Positions 8,027 through 15,992 of a stretch of 35,346 nucleotides of DNA are shown in pieces. Positions within the stretch are counted from its first letter, which is position 1, and the number at the start of each line of letters is the position of its first letter. A program made the position numbers and the translations under genes. The notes below the pieces were generated by a model, which was given only the letters and a program-made list of their open reading frames with translations, was not told the origin of the DNA and made no database searches. Source of the stretch: Trichococcus ilyis (GTDB lineage: Bacteria; Bacillota; Bacilli; Lactobacillales; Aerococcaceae); contig NZ_FNYT01000024.1 of the NCBI RefSeq assembly GCF_900109135.1, forward strand, positions 10,566-45,911, read 5' to 3'.

Positions 8027-8368
8027 TTGCGCCATCATAATGATTCATATTTCACAGGAACACTTTTGGAGTATTTAGGCATTCTTCTTGTCAGTTTTCT
8101 CGCAGGCTTTTTCACTTTCGGGCTGGCTGCACCTTGGGCTTTCTGTTACCGGGAAAGATGGGTCGCCAAGCATACCTACATCGAAGGCCGCCAGTTGCAC
8201 TTTGTCGGCAAAACTTTTGATCTCTGGCTTGTCTTGCTGAAATGGATTGTCTTCTCAATTTTCACCTTGGGGCTGTACTCTTTTGTTGTGCCGATCCGCT
8301 TCCAGCAATGGCGCATCAAAAATACCTATGTGTACGGCTATTGGGACGAATACTACGCGACGGAATGA
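8027..8368 (+). CDS. Small DUF898-like membrane protein
   Basis: A 113-residue protein with two long hydrophobic stretches (about residues 12-36 and 66-90) and a semi-repeated pattern: APWAFCYRERWVAKHTYIEG, then VVPIRFQQWRIKNTYVYG. This resembles the DUF898/YjgN family, whose function is unknown. The start is TTG: AAAGGAG at 8013-8019 is 7 nt before it and no ATG is near. It is divergent from the SDR gene. Confidence 0.72.
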   Translation: MRHHNDSYFTGTLLEYLGILLVSFLAGFFTFGLAAPWAFCYRERWVAKHTYIEGRQLHFVGKTFDLWLVLLKWIVFSIFTLGLYSFVVPIRFQQWRIKNTYVYGYWDEYYATE

Positions 8369-8436
8369 ACATGTCACACTTAAAAATGCGGATGGTGGCC
8401 TGATTGTCTGATCAGGGGTCCGCGATCACGGCGGAT

Positions 8437-8566
8437 TTCCCCGCCAAAATGGTTTTGGCGGGGAATATCGTGTTGTCCGCAGACGTTTTTCCCCGCCAAA
8501 GTGGTTTCGGCGGGTTTTCTGACTGTGATTCGAACTGATTTCCCCCGCCGAACCGCTTTCGGCGGG
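8437..8566. repeat. Three related GC-rich palindromes
   Basis: Three hairpins share the arms CCCCGCC and GGCGGG. The first (8437-8465) has a perfect 13-bp stem, TTCCCCGCCAAAA around TGG. The second (about 8490-8515) has the same design with one bulge. The third (8544-8566) is CCCGCCGAA and TTCGGCGGG. They fill the gap after the DUF898-like gene. The first has no T tract, so simple termination does not explain the set. Confidence 0.75.
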
Positions 8567-8616
8567 TTATTCCCTAACGCTCAGCTCCATCGCGCAAAAC
8601 TATGCAGATATATACG

Positions 8617-8653
8617 AAGGCAGTCTCAACATCAAATGAGACTGCCTTTTTTT
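8617..8653 (+). terminator. Intrinsic terminator
   Basis: AGGCAGTCTCA and TGAGACTGCCT form an 11-bp stem followed by seven T residues on the plus strand. It lies 250 nt downstream of the DUF898-like gene and guards the 3' end of the convergent zinc-ribbon gene. Confidence 0.85.
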
Positions 8654-8660
8654 CGTCATT

Positions 8661-9329
8661 TCAAACATGCATCCGTTTCTCCAGTTCGCGCCAGATTTCG
8701 CCGCCGTGATAGAGCAGGATGATGACGAGGGTCACCGCGCTCATCATGACCGACAGGCTGGCCGGCAACGGCGTCGTTACCCAGTCCAGGGTCAGGAACA
8801 AGGCCGGCAGCAGCCCCAGCAAGGCTGCTGTCAAAAGGTACAGCACATAGTCCCTGACGCCCAAATTGACGAGGCGCACTGCGATATATAAGGATACGAT
8901 CGCGAAACTGCAGATGATCGGCACAGCATAGGTGGTCGACCACCCGCTCCATCCCGACAGATAATCCAAATAGATGCACAGGAGCGACAGCGAGACGATC
9001 AGATAAACGATGCCCTTTGCGATGTTCCGCCTTTTCCGGATCAGGATCAGAACGGAAAGCCACATGCTCATGATCCCGAACAGCGCGAGCTGCACATTCT
9101 CCATCCGCCCGATCCAGATCAGTTCGATAAGCAGAAAAGCGATGATCAGCACGAAGGAAATCAAAGTCAAATATTTCCAGACGATTTCCTTATTGAACCG
9201 CAGTGGAATCTTCGGATAGGGATCCGGCAGCACCGGATCGGCGGCTTCTTCCAATGTCGTTCGGCACAAGGGACATTGTTCCCAGTCTCCCTTGATGGTC
9301 GCGTTGCAATGCTGACAGTGTCTCATCAC
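8661..9329 (-). CDS. Zinc-ribbon membrane protein (DUF6320-like)
   Basis: A 222-residue protein. CQHC and CPLC near the N-terminus form a CxxC-CxxC zinc ribbon, followed by six hydrophobic helices. This layout matches the DUF6320 family as I recall it, whose members tend to sit beside condensation-like acyltransferases, as here. Function is unknown. The start is GTG at 9329 (GGAGG 7 nt upstream, overlapping the previous stop) or ATG at 9326. Overlap with the upstream gene implies translational coupling. Confidence 0.75.
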   Translation of the reverse strand: MMRHCQHCNATIKGDWEQCPLCRTTLEEAADPVLPDPYPKIPLRFNKEIVWKYLTLISFVLIIAFLLIELIWIGRMENVQLALFGIMSMWLSVLILIRKRRNIAKGIVYLIVSLSLLCIYLDYLSGWSGWSTTYAVPIICSFAIVSLYIAVRLVNLGVRDYVLYLLTAALLGLLPALFLTLDWVTTPLPASLSVMMSAVTLVIILLYHGGEIWRELEKRMHV

Positions 9330-10705
9330 CCTTCCACCTCCAAATCTTCACTGGTGACTTTATTGGCTGCGACGGTGACGGCCACGCCCGCGTCGGTCAA
9401 AATCCTGACAAACTGTTCCTGGATCGTTGATTCGACAAAGGGCGAAGTGAAGCTGACCGTCAGATGCTCCCCGTGGCTGATGGCGCAAAATTGCGGCCGG
9501 ACCGCCGATGTATGGAAATACATCTTCCCGATATAGGCGTCGATCGGCTCAGGAAAAACGACTTTGCCCAAGTTGGAGATCGCGATCGTCAAATTCCGGT
9601 TGCTGATGTAGTTGACCAGCTTCAGAACTAAGTCTTTGATCGGCCGGAAGACCATTCGCGTGAAGGGGCTGTACTCGAAGGCGATCAGCGTCCGCAGCTT
9701 GTCCTCCAGGCTTTCCGGGGTGATCTGTTGCCGGAACTGTTCCTGGAGTGTGCGGCAGATTCCGGCAATTTCATCGGCTCCCGTTTCATCCGTCCGATAA
9801 ACCAAACGCGTCGCGCTGAAAAAATTCCGGGCCGAGTTCGACGGGAAAAACTGTCTCAGATTGACTGGAATCGAGACTGCCAATGCGGATCCCGGACGAA
9901 AATCGGGACTGGCTTTCCGGACGGCAAGCATGTATACCGCCGTCAGGAACAACGTCAAGGAAGTCTGATTTTCGCGCGCCAACGCCAGCACGGCCTTGAC
10001 CGGCAGCTCGAGTTCGATGACATGCGGCCGGTTGTCCGGGGTCTTCTTGCCGCGGTACCGATGGACATGGAGCTTCGGCTGATGCTCGCTTTCCTGCGGC
10101 AACGCGTTTTTTTGCGCGGAGCTTTTCCCGGTCAGTTGGCTGACTTTCGCGACGGAGCGAATGGCGGATTGCGCCGCATCCGCAAAGCTCTGTTTTTTGT
10201 CTTTGCGGAAATAATGCGCAAAACTGTCCTCCAGTTGATGGTTCAAACGGTCATGCGCGGTGGCATCCAGCCCTTTGAAGGCTTCCGGATGGCGCAACAT
10301 GATATAAGCTTTCAGCAGATCCTCGAAAAACCACAGCGCACCCGTACCATCCGACAAGGCGTGGAACAGTTCCAAATGAACCCGGTTTTGGTTATAGAAG
10401 ACGCGGAACAGCAATTCTCTTCGGTCGAAATGATAAATCTGTGCGCAAGGCGGCAAGACATCGGCCGTCACCTTCGGCTTCAGATCGCTTTCTTCCAGAT
10501 AATACCAGAAGAATCCGCGCCGCAGCACACTGTGGTACAGCACATAATTCTCGTAGACTTCATCGAGCGCCTTTTGCAGCAATTGCGGGTCCACCGCATC
10601 GTTCAGTTCCGCACTCATGCGGAAGACCTTCGTATCGGTGTTCGTCATGGCCGCCAAAAAGATATTGGAGGCATTGTCCAAACGCACCCATTTTTTCCGA
10701 TCCAC
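9326..10705 (-). CDS. HxxxDG acyltransferase (condensation/alcohol acetyltransferase-like)
   Basis: A 459-residue soluble protein of the CoA-dependent/condensation superfamily. The catalytic HxxxDG is FHALSDGTG (His115, Asp119) and the second-half motif region is AISNLGKV, as in alcohol acetyltransferase and wax-ester-synthase-like proteins. The substrate cannot be read from sequence; acyl transfer to a hydroxyl or amine is the family chemistry. The start is GTG 10705, because AAAGGGGG is 7 nt upstream; a TTG at 10735 is open but lacks a site. It is the middle gene of hydrolase, acyltransferase and zinc-ribbon protein, with a 4-bp overlap downstream and a gap of about 50 bp upstream. Confidence 0.8.
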   Translation of the reverse strand: MDRKKWVRLDNASNIFLAAMTNTDTKVFRMSAELNDAVDPQLLQKALDEVYENYVLYHSVLRRGFFWYYLEESDLKPKVTADVLPPCAQIYHFDRRELLFRVFYNQNRVHLELFHALSDGTGALWFFEDLLKAYIMLRHPEAFKGLDATAHDRLNHQLEDSFAHYFRKDKKQSFADAAQSAIRSVAKVSQLTGKSSAQKNALPQESEHQPKLHVHRYRGKKTPDNRPHVIELELPVKAVLALARENQTSLTLFLTAVYMLAVRKASPDFRPGSALAVSIPVNLRQFFPSNSARNFFSATRLVYRTDETGADEIAGICRTLQEQFRQQITPESLEDKLRTLIAFEYSPFTRMVFRPIKDLVLKLVNYISNRNLTIAISNLGKVVFPEPIDAYIGKMYFHTSAVRPQFCAISHGEHLTVSFTSPFVESTIQEQFVRILTDAGVAVTVAANKVTSEDLEVEG

Positions 10706-10754
10706 TGCCTTTCCCCCTTTCTTCTTTATTACCAAGCCAGCATGTATACTTGGC

Positions 10755-11675
10755 TTATGTATTCAGGAATGCATTGATGACCCCGTACGCTTCCACAACC
10801 GATTCGGCCGTTTTCGGATAAGTGATGAAACCGTGGACGATGCCGTTCACCCGATGAACTTGCACGTTATTCCCGGCTTCCCGCAAGGCTTCCGCGTAAG
10901 CCTCCCCTTCATCCCGTAGCGGATCGAATTCCGCCGTGATCACCAAAGTGTCCGGTTGATTCGACAGGTCTTGCGCCATCAGAGGCGCGACATACTTGTT
11001 CTTGCGCAGTTCGGGGTCCGGTTGGTACAGCGCCATGTATTCCTCCATCTTTTTCGCTGTGAGCCCGTAATCCTGTCCGTTCGTGCGGATCGATTCGAAC
11101 GGCGAAGCTTCCGAATGATCCCAAAAGGTGACGGGGTACAGCAAAATCTGTTTGACCGGGATTGCCTGGCCCCGGTCTCGGAGCAACAACGAGACCGCCG
11201 CCGCCAGATTGCCGCCCGCGGAATCGCCAATCAGGATCAGCTCGCTCGCATCGGACAACCCGCTCATTTCCAGATGCTTCAGCAACACTTCCGCCACCCG
11301 GTAACAATCGTACAGTCCGGCCGGATACGGATGCTCCGGCGCCAAGCGATAGTCGACCGAATAGACGGTTCTGCCGGTCAGGTCCGCCATATTGATGCAG
11401 GCATTCGTGTAGGTTTCGATATCACCGATGACCCATCCGCCGCCATGGAAAAAAAGCAGCGGCTCTTTGTGCAGGCGCTCTTTCGGATAGAAGACACGCA
11501 CCGGGATATCATGGGATCGGTCTTCCGAATAGATTTTATGGTCCATGATGATGTAGCCCTTTTTCGGTTTTGGAGCCAGCATCTGTTGCACTTTGCGGAC
11601 CCGGGCATAATCTTCCTGCATATTGATTTTTGGTGATGACATCAATTTGAGCATTAATTTAAAAAACGGATTCAT
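10755..11675 (-). CDS. HSL-type alpha/beta hydrolase
   Basis: A 306-residue carboxylesterase of the hormone-sensitive-lipase family. It has the oxyanion motif HGGGW (77-81), the nucleophile elbow GDSAGG (Ser152), Asp251 in EFDPLRDEGE and His281 in VHGF, a complete triad. The N-terminal 20 residues are hydrophobic but not a clear signal peptide, so it is probably cytoplasmic or membrane-associated. AAAGGAG lies 5 nt before ATG 11675; the upstream in-frame ATG at 11699 has no such site. It is the first gene of the cluster, and its pairing with an acyltransferase suggests that both act on the same ester or lipid. Confidence 0.87.
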   Translation of the reverse strand: MNPFFKLMLKLMSSPKINMQEDYARVRKVQQMLAPKPKKGYIIMDHKIYSEDRSHDIPVRVFYPKERLHKEPLLFFHGGGWVIGDIETYTNACINMADLTGRTVYSVDYRLAPEHPYPAGLYDCYRVAEVLLKHLEMSGLSDASELILIGDSAGGNLAAAVSLLLRDRGQAIPVKQILLYPVTFWDHSEASPFESIRTNGQDYGLTAKKMEEYMALYQPDPELRKNKYVAPLMAQDLSNQPDTLVITAEFDPLRDEGEAYAEALREAGNNVQVHRVNGIVHGFITYPKTAESVVEAYGVINAFLNT

Positions 11676-11722
11676 CGTGGCTCCTTTCTCCGGCAGCATA
11701 AGCTGTTACGGCTCTTTGTTCC

Positions 11723-11731
11723 ATTATAGCA
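11723..11731 (-). promoter_or_regulatory. Extended -10 promoter of the hydrolase cluster
   Basis: The minus strand reads TGCTATAAT, a perfect extended -10, 48 nt before the hydrolase start. The -35 region is poor, which extended -10 promoters tolerate. Confidence 0.65.
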
Positions 11732-11807
11732 CAGGACCGCAGCAGTCTTGCATAACCGATCATTGAGAAAAGATCCCTTGCGTGATGGGTCTTGCTACTC
11801 TTCCGAC

Positions 11808-11846
11808 TTGCAAATCCCACCGCCAGCGTTATACTTGTTATATAAC
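11808..11846 (+). promoter_or_regulatory. Promoter and palindrome before the YxlEFG-like operon
   Basis: TTGCAA (11808-11813) and TATACT (11830-11835) are 16 bp apart. The perfect palindrome GTTATATAAC (11837-11846) covers the likely transcription start and could be an operator. No regulator gene is next to it. Confidence 0.55.
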
Positions 11847-11864
11847 GAACAGGAGGGCGAGGTT

Positions 11865-11888
11865 TTGGAAAAACCGTTGAACACGTAA
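11865..11888 (+). other. Seven-codon mini-ORF with a strong ribosome site
   Basis: AGGAGGG at 11851-11857 is 7 nt before TTG, which opens the frame MEKPLNT and then stops. The site is stronger than that of the next real gene. It may be a leader peptide, or the stump of a lost regulator gene that often precedes such ABC operons. It is too short for certainty. Confidence 0.3.
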
Positions 11889-11937
11889 AATGGCGATATG
11901 CGAGAAAAGCGATAAATAAGAAAGAAGGCACACTTTT

Positions 11938-12141
11938 ATGACAGCAGAACTGCAGCCCTACTTACCGATCCTGATTCCTTTAATTGTGATCCAAATCATC
12001 CTGTTGGTCACAGCCTTGACCCACCTGAACAAACACCCAAAAGTAAAAATCGGCAGCAAAACCCTTTGGACCTTCGTCATCGTCTTTCTGAACATCGTCG
12101 GACCGGTCCTGTATTTCCTGATCGGAAGGGGCGAGGAGTGA
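11938..12141 (+). CDS. PLDc_N-domain membrane protein (YxlE-like)
   Basis: A 67-residue protein with two transmembrane helices (about residues 8-28 and 43-62) and the PLDc_N signature KTLWTFVIVFLNIVGPVLYFLIGR. It matches B. subtilis YxlE-type proteins that precede the ABC genes yxlF and yxlG; the same order occurs here. AAGAAGG lies upstream of the ATG. Its stop overlaps the next start by one base. The role is probably as an accessory to the transporter. Confidence 0.82.
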   Translation: MTAELQPYLPILIPLIVIQIILLVTALTHLNKHPKVKIGSKTLWTFVIVFLNIVGPVLYFLIGRGEE

Positions 12142-13058
12142 TGGACATCCTCACAATCGCCGGATTGGGGAAAGCCTTCGGGAACCAATGCGTCCTGGAT
12201 GACCTCTCCTTCTCCGTCCCCGAAGGTTCGATCTACGGTTTCATCGGCAAGAACGGTTCCGGAAAAACCACAACCATGAAGATCGTCTTGGGCTTGCTCC
12301 AGGCGGATGCCGGCGAAATCACAGTCTGCGGCGAAAAAGTCCTTTACGGCGACACGCGGACCAACCGCTTCATCGGCTACCTGCCGGATGTTCCCGAATT
12401 CTACGGCTTCATGACGCCAAAAGAATATCTGCGGCTGTGCGGCGAAATCACCGGCATGCCGACCACGCTCATTCTGAGCAAATCCGAGGAACTGCTGGAT
12501 TTGGTCGGGCTGGCGGATGCGAAAAAACGCATCGGCACCTTTTCCCGCGGCATGAAGCAGCGGCTCGGGATCGCCCAGGCTTTGCTGAACGAACCACGCC
12601 TGCTGATCTGCGACGAACCCACTTCCGCCTTGGATCCGATCGGCCGCAGGGAAATACTCGACATCCTCCTGAAAGTAAAGGAGCGGACAACGGTGCTCTT
12701 TTCGACGCATGTCCTTACGGATGTGGAAGCCATCTGTGATCGGGTGGGCATCCTTGATGGCGGAAAGATCGTCCTGACCGGATCGGTAGCGGAATTGAAA
12801 AACACCTACTCCAGCCATTCGTGTACGGTCACCTTCCGGACGCCTGCGGATGCCGCTGTCTTCCAAGCCGATCCGCAGTTGGGCGATATGAAGACTTCGT
12901 TGCGCGCAAACGACCATTCCGTCACCCTCCCAGCCGCTGACCCGGAACAGACGATGGCGCAGATCATAAGAATTTTGGGCGATACTGGCTTGGTTCCGCT
13001 CCGCTTGGAAACGGCCGAACCGAAATTGGAGGATATCTTCCTGGAGGTGATCCGATGA
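12141..13058 (+). CDS. ABC exporter ATP-binding protein (YxlF-like)
   Basis: A 305-residue ABC-2 type ATPase. Walker A is GKNGSGKT (36-43), the signature is FSRGMKQR, Walker B is [12 protein letters not shown] and the H-loop is FSTHV. The C-terminal 85 residues form the extension usual in drug/bacteriocin-type exporters. The frame is open back to 12066, but I use ATG 12141, which overlaps the upstream stop and follows AGGGGCGAGG. It drives the permease that overlaps its end. Confidence 0.9.
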   Translation: MDILTIAGLGKAFGNQCVLDDLSFSVPEGSIYGFIGKNGSGKTTTMKIVLGLLQADAGEITVCGEKVLYGDTRTNRFIGYLPDVPEFYGFMTPKEYLRLCGEITGMPTTLILSKSEELLDLVGLADAKKRIGTFSRGMKQRLGIAQALLNEPRLLICDEPTSALDPIGRREILDILLKVKERTTVLFSTHVLTDVEAICDRVGILDGGKIVLTGSVAELKNTYSSHSCTVTFRTPADAAVFQADPQLGDMKTSLRANDHSVTLPAADPEQTMAQIIRILGDTGLVPLRLETAEPKLEDIFLEVIR

Positions 13059-13819
13059 GAGCGTATTTTGCCTTCACAAAGAAAGAACTGACTGAATACA
13101 CCCGCAACTTCAAGCTATTCCTGGCGATCACCTTGTTTGCGCTCTTCGGCATCATGAACCCATTGACGGCGAAATTTCTGCCCGATCTGCTGGCGAACTT
13201 CATGCCGAAAGGGATCACGATCCTGATTGCGGAGCCGACAAACCTCGATTCCTGGATGCAATTCTTCAAGAACGGCACCCAAACCGGCCTTTTCCTTATC
13301 GTCATCCTCTTGAGCGGCATGATGGCGAAGGAATACGAAAAAGGAACGCTCATCAACATGGTCACCAAAGGCCTGCCGCGCCGGACCATCCTTTTCGCAA
13401 AATTTACAGGCGCTTTGCTGCTGTGGACCGTCAGCTATTGGCTCTGCTTCTTCATCACCTGGGGCTACACGCTCTATTACTTCCCGGACGGCACGACCGA
13501 AAATCTTGCCCTGGCCGTCGTCAGCCTCTACCTGTTCGGCATCCTGCTGATTGCGGTGCTGCTGCTCGGGGCGGTTTTGTTCAAAAATGCCTACGGCCCG
13601 CTGCTGTTCACGGGAGCATTCCTGATGGTGCTGTTTTTGTGGAATCTGTTCCCAAAAGCTTCGGAGTGGAATCCATTGGTGCTGGCTTCCCGGAACATGG
13701 ACATGCTGCAGAGGGCGCTGCTTTTAGCGGATCTGCAAAAAGCCTTGCTGACGGCTGCACTGTTGACCGTTTCGGCTCTTTTGGCGGCGGTGAAGATTTT
13801 CAAAAAAACCGGATTATAG
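13055..13819 (+). CDS. ABC-2 type permease (YxlG-like)
   Basis: A 254-residue membrane protein with six hydrophobic helices and the pattern MMAKEYEKGTLINMVTKGLPRR before the third helix, typical of NosY/YxlG-type ABC-2 permeases. The start overlaps the ATPase stop (ATGA) and GGAGGTG is 4-5 nt upstream. The substrate is unknown; homologous systems are linked to antibiotic or cell-envelope stress. Confidence 0.88.
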   Translation: MRAYFAFTKKELTEYTRNFKLFLAITLFALFGIMNPLTAKFLPDLLANFMPKGITILIAEPTNLDSWMQFFKNGTQTGLFLIVILLSGMMAKEYEKGTLINMVTKGLPRRTILFAKFTGALLLWTVSYWLCFFITWGYTLYYFPDGTTENLALAVVSLYLFGILLIAVLLLGAVLFKNAYGPLLFTGAFLMVLFLWNLFPKASEWNPLVLASRNMDMLQRALLLADLQKALLTAALLTVSALLAAVKIFKKTGL

Positions 13820-13829
13820 TCAGAACTGC

Positions 13830-13866
13830 GCAAAGCCCCAAGGAGTTGGCCTCCTTGGGGCTTTGC
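13830..13866. terminator. Hairpin after the ABC exporter operon
   Basis: GCAAAGCCCCAAGGAG and its exact complement form a 16-bp stem with a 5-nt loop, 10 nt after the permease stop. The following T tract is poor, so efficiency is uncertain. Confidence 0.65.
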
Positions 13867-13913
13867 GTGGTTCTTGCTGATTTTGTTTTTGGCTTGCGGT
13901 TCTGGGTTTTCTG

Positions 13914-13952
13914 CCGGTTCTGCCGGGTTTTCCGATAACCCGGCAGAACCGG
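13914..13952. repeat. 16-bp perfect palindrome containing the TCCGATAAC arm
   Basis: CCGGTTCTGCCGGGTT and its exact complement flank TTCCGAT. The loop and right side contain TCCGATAACC and CGGACAACC, the same word pair as the 52-bp array. It lies between convergent operons, with no T tract on either strand. Confidence 0.7.
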
Positions 13953-13974
13953 ACAACCTCAGATGAACGCCTCG

Positions 13975-14943
13975 TCAGCGCATCCGCGCAAACAGCAAAT
14001 ACAGGAAATACGGCGCCCCGATCAGGGACACGACGATGCCGGTCGGAAAAGCCGTATCCATCAGCGTGCGGCCGATCGCATCGGCGCTCAAAAGAATGAT
14101 GCTGCCGATCAGGAGCGCGATCCAGCTGTAGCGTTCATGCCGTTTGCCGACCAATTTTTTGGCGATGTGCGGGGACATCAGACCGATGAAGCCGATGTTG
14201 CCCGTAAGCGAGATCGCCGCTGATGCGATGGCAACTGCGCAAAGCAGCAGAATGATTTTTTCGTTGCGGAGCTTCAGACCCAATGCCATAGCGGTCTCCT
14301 CGCCCAGCGCCAAAATATTCAGCGTCGGGGCTTTCAGGAAAAGGATACCCATAGCCAGCAGCCACCCGGGCAGGATCGTGTAAACGAACGGCCAGGTGGA
14401 ACCCCAGATGTTCCCAGACATCCAAGCCGTGATGAAGCTGACATCGGTACGATCAGACGAAGACATCAGCAGGACGATCAGCCCCGAAAAGGCGGAGGAA
14501 ATCCCCGCTCCGATGACGACCAACTGCAGCGCATGCTGCTTGTGGCTGCGGCTATAGCTGAGCAAATAGACAACCGAGGCCGCCAACAAGGCGCTCACGA
14601 ACGCGACAAGCGGCAGCAGCGCCGAAAACTGCAAAATACCTTCTCCCGCGAACAGATAGAACAGCGTCACGCCGAGGCCGGCTCCGGAATTGATGCCCAA
14701 AAGCCCCGAATCGGCCAGATCGTTGTTGCTGAGCGTCTGCAGGATGATGCCGGCTCCGGCCAGGCAGGCCCCGGCCATCGCCAACACCAAAGCCCGGGGC
14801 AAGCGGATCTGGTAAAAGACATAGTTTTCTTTGAAAGCCCCGTTCCCTGCCAACACCTGCACAATGTTGCCTAAGGAAAGCGAGGAATACCCCATGGACA
14901 AGGCGGCCAGGAAAGCCGCGACGAACAAAGCGGCACAGAGCAC
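13975..14943 (-). CDS. FecCD-family siderophore permease, second subunit
   Basis: A polytopic permease of the BtuC/FecCD family with about nine to ten helices. It shows the family motifs LPRALVLAMAGACLAGAG, SGLLGINSGAGLG, GEETAMALGL and GNIGFIGLMSPHIAK. It pairs with the next upstream permease. Start choice is open. GTG 14943 gives 322 residues beginning inside TM1 with a weak site. An in-frame CTG at 14982, 7 nt after a GGGGGG run, would add MFSESNLSYRKKL, the usual basic leader, and overlap the upstream gene by 11 bp. No ATG is available in this frame. Confidence 0.88.
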   Translation of the reverse strand: MLCAALFVAAFLAALSMGYSSLSLGNIVQVLAGNGAFKENYVFYQIRLPRALVLAMAGACLAGAGIILQTLSNNDLADSGLLGINSGAGLGVTLFYLFAGEGILQFSALLPLVAFVSALLAASVVYLLSYSRSHKQHALQLVVIGAGISSAFSGLIVLLMSSSDRTDVSFITAWMSGNIWGSTWPFVYTILPGWLLAMGILFLKAPTLNILALGEETAMALGLKLRNEKIILLLCAVAIASAAISLTGNIGFIGLMSPHIAKKLVGKRHERYSWIALLIGSIILLSADAIGRTLMDTAFPTGIVVSLIGAPYFLYLLFARMR

Positions 14944-14971
14944 TAATTTTTTCCGATAAGACAGATTCGAT

Positions 14972-15976
14972 TCACTGAACAGCTTTGAGCCCCCCTTTTC
15001 TGGCGATCGTCACGTAGAAAGGCACGCCGATCACGGAAACAATCGCCACGACGGGTATTTCGAAGGGACTGGCGACCGTGCGGCCGAAATAATCGGCCAA
15101 AATCATGAATGCCCCTCCGACCGTGATGCACAGCGGAATGATTTTGCGGTAATCCTGGCCGACCATTTTGCGCACGACATGCGGGATCATCAGGCCGGTC
15201 AGCGCCAGATTGCCGGCGATCGCGACCGCGCTGCCCGCAAGCAGCGTGATCAACAGGATCAGAACGGCCCTGATCAGATTGGTACGTTGCCCCATGCTGA
15301 TCGCCGTTTCTTCGCCCAGGCTCAGCAGCGTCAATTGCCCGCTGAACACGAGGCTCAAAAGCAGCGCCAGTCCGATGACCGGCGTGATGCTCAAAATGTT
15401 CCAATCCACGCCCATCAGGCCGCCGGAAGTCCACATCGAAACGTCCTTGGAGATGCGGAACAAGATCGCGATCCCATCCGCTATCGCCTGGAAAAAGAAG
15501 GAGACGGCCGCCCCGATCAGGATCAGGTTCAGGGGCGACTGGCCGCTTCTCGTCGCATTGCTGAGGACATAGACGAACAGCATCGCCAAGCCGGCCCCCA
15601 CAAAGCAGGCAACCGAGACCAGCAAATAGGAACTCCGCGGAGCCAAGGCGTAGACCACGGCCACGGCAATGTTCGCCCCGGAAGTCAGCCCCAAAAGGCC
15701 GGGATCGGCCAGCGGATTCCGCGTCAGCGCCTGCATGATTGCACCCGCAACCGCCAAGGAACTGCCCACGAAAAAGGCTCCCAATACCCGCGGAAAGCGG
15801 ATCCCCCGCAGGACCGCATAGTAGGAGCCGTCACCCGTACCCGTGATGGCACCGATCAGATCGGACCAATCCGTGTCGGCAGCGCCGGTATACAGCGCCA
15901 GGACAGCTGCCGCGATCAACAAGACGACTGTCCCCGCCAGATAGTTTCCGAAGGCGTTTCGTTTCCGTTTACTCAC
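14972..15976 (-). CDS. FecCD-family siderophore permease, first subunit
   Basis: A 334-residue BtuC/FecCD permease with a basic N-terminus (MSKRKRN) and about ten helices. Family motifs include IRFPRVLGAFFVGSSLAVAG, ADPGLLGLTSGAN, GEETAISMGQ and GNLALTGLMIPHVVRK. It forms a heterodimeric channel with the following gene. The start is GTG 15976 with GAGGGGA 8 nt upstream, 16 nt after the binding-protein stop. It is the third gene of the Fur-box-controlled operon. Confidence 0.92.
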   Translation of the reverse strand: MSKRKRNAFGNYLAGTVVLLIAAAVLALYTGAADTDWSDLIGAITGTGDGSYYAVLRGIRFPRVLGAFFVGSSLAVAGAIMQALTRNPLADPGLLGLTSGANIAVAVVYALAPRSSYLLVSVACFVGAGLAMLFVYVLSNATRSGQSPLNLILIGAAVSFFFQAIADGIAILFRISKDVSMWTSGGLMGVDWNILSITPVIGLALLLSLVFSGQLTLLSLGEETAISMGQRTNLIRAVLILLITLLAGSAVAIAGNLALTGLMIPHVVRKMVGQDYRKIIPLCITVGGAFMILADYFGRTVASPFEIPVVAIVSVIGVPFYVTIARKGGLKAVQ

Positions 15977-15992
15977 AACAATCGTCCCCTCA

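Noticed and set aside
9728-10777. 349-codon plus-strand open frame
   Set aside because: It is antisense to the acyltransferase gene that has HxxxDG and a good start; it arises from codon bias.
11250-11262. Further copy of the CGGACAAC dispersed element
   Set aside because: ATCGGACAACC here lies inside the hydrolase coding sequence without the partner arm, so it is likely chance.
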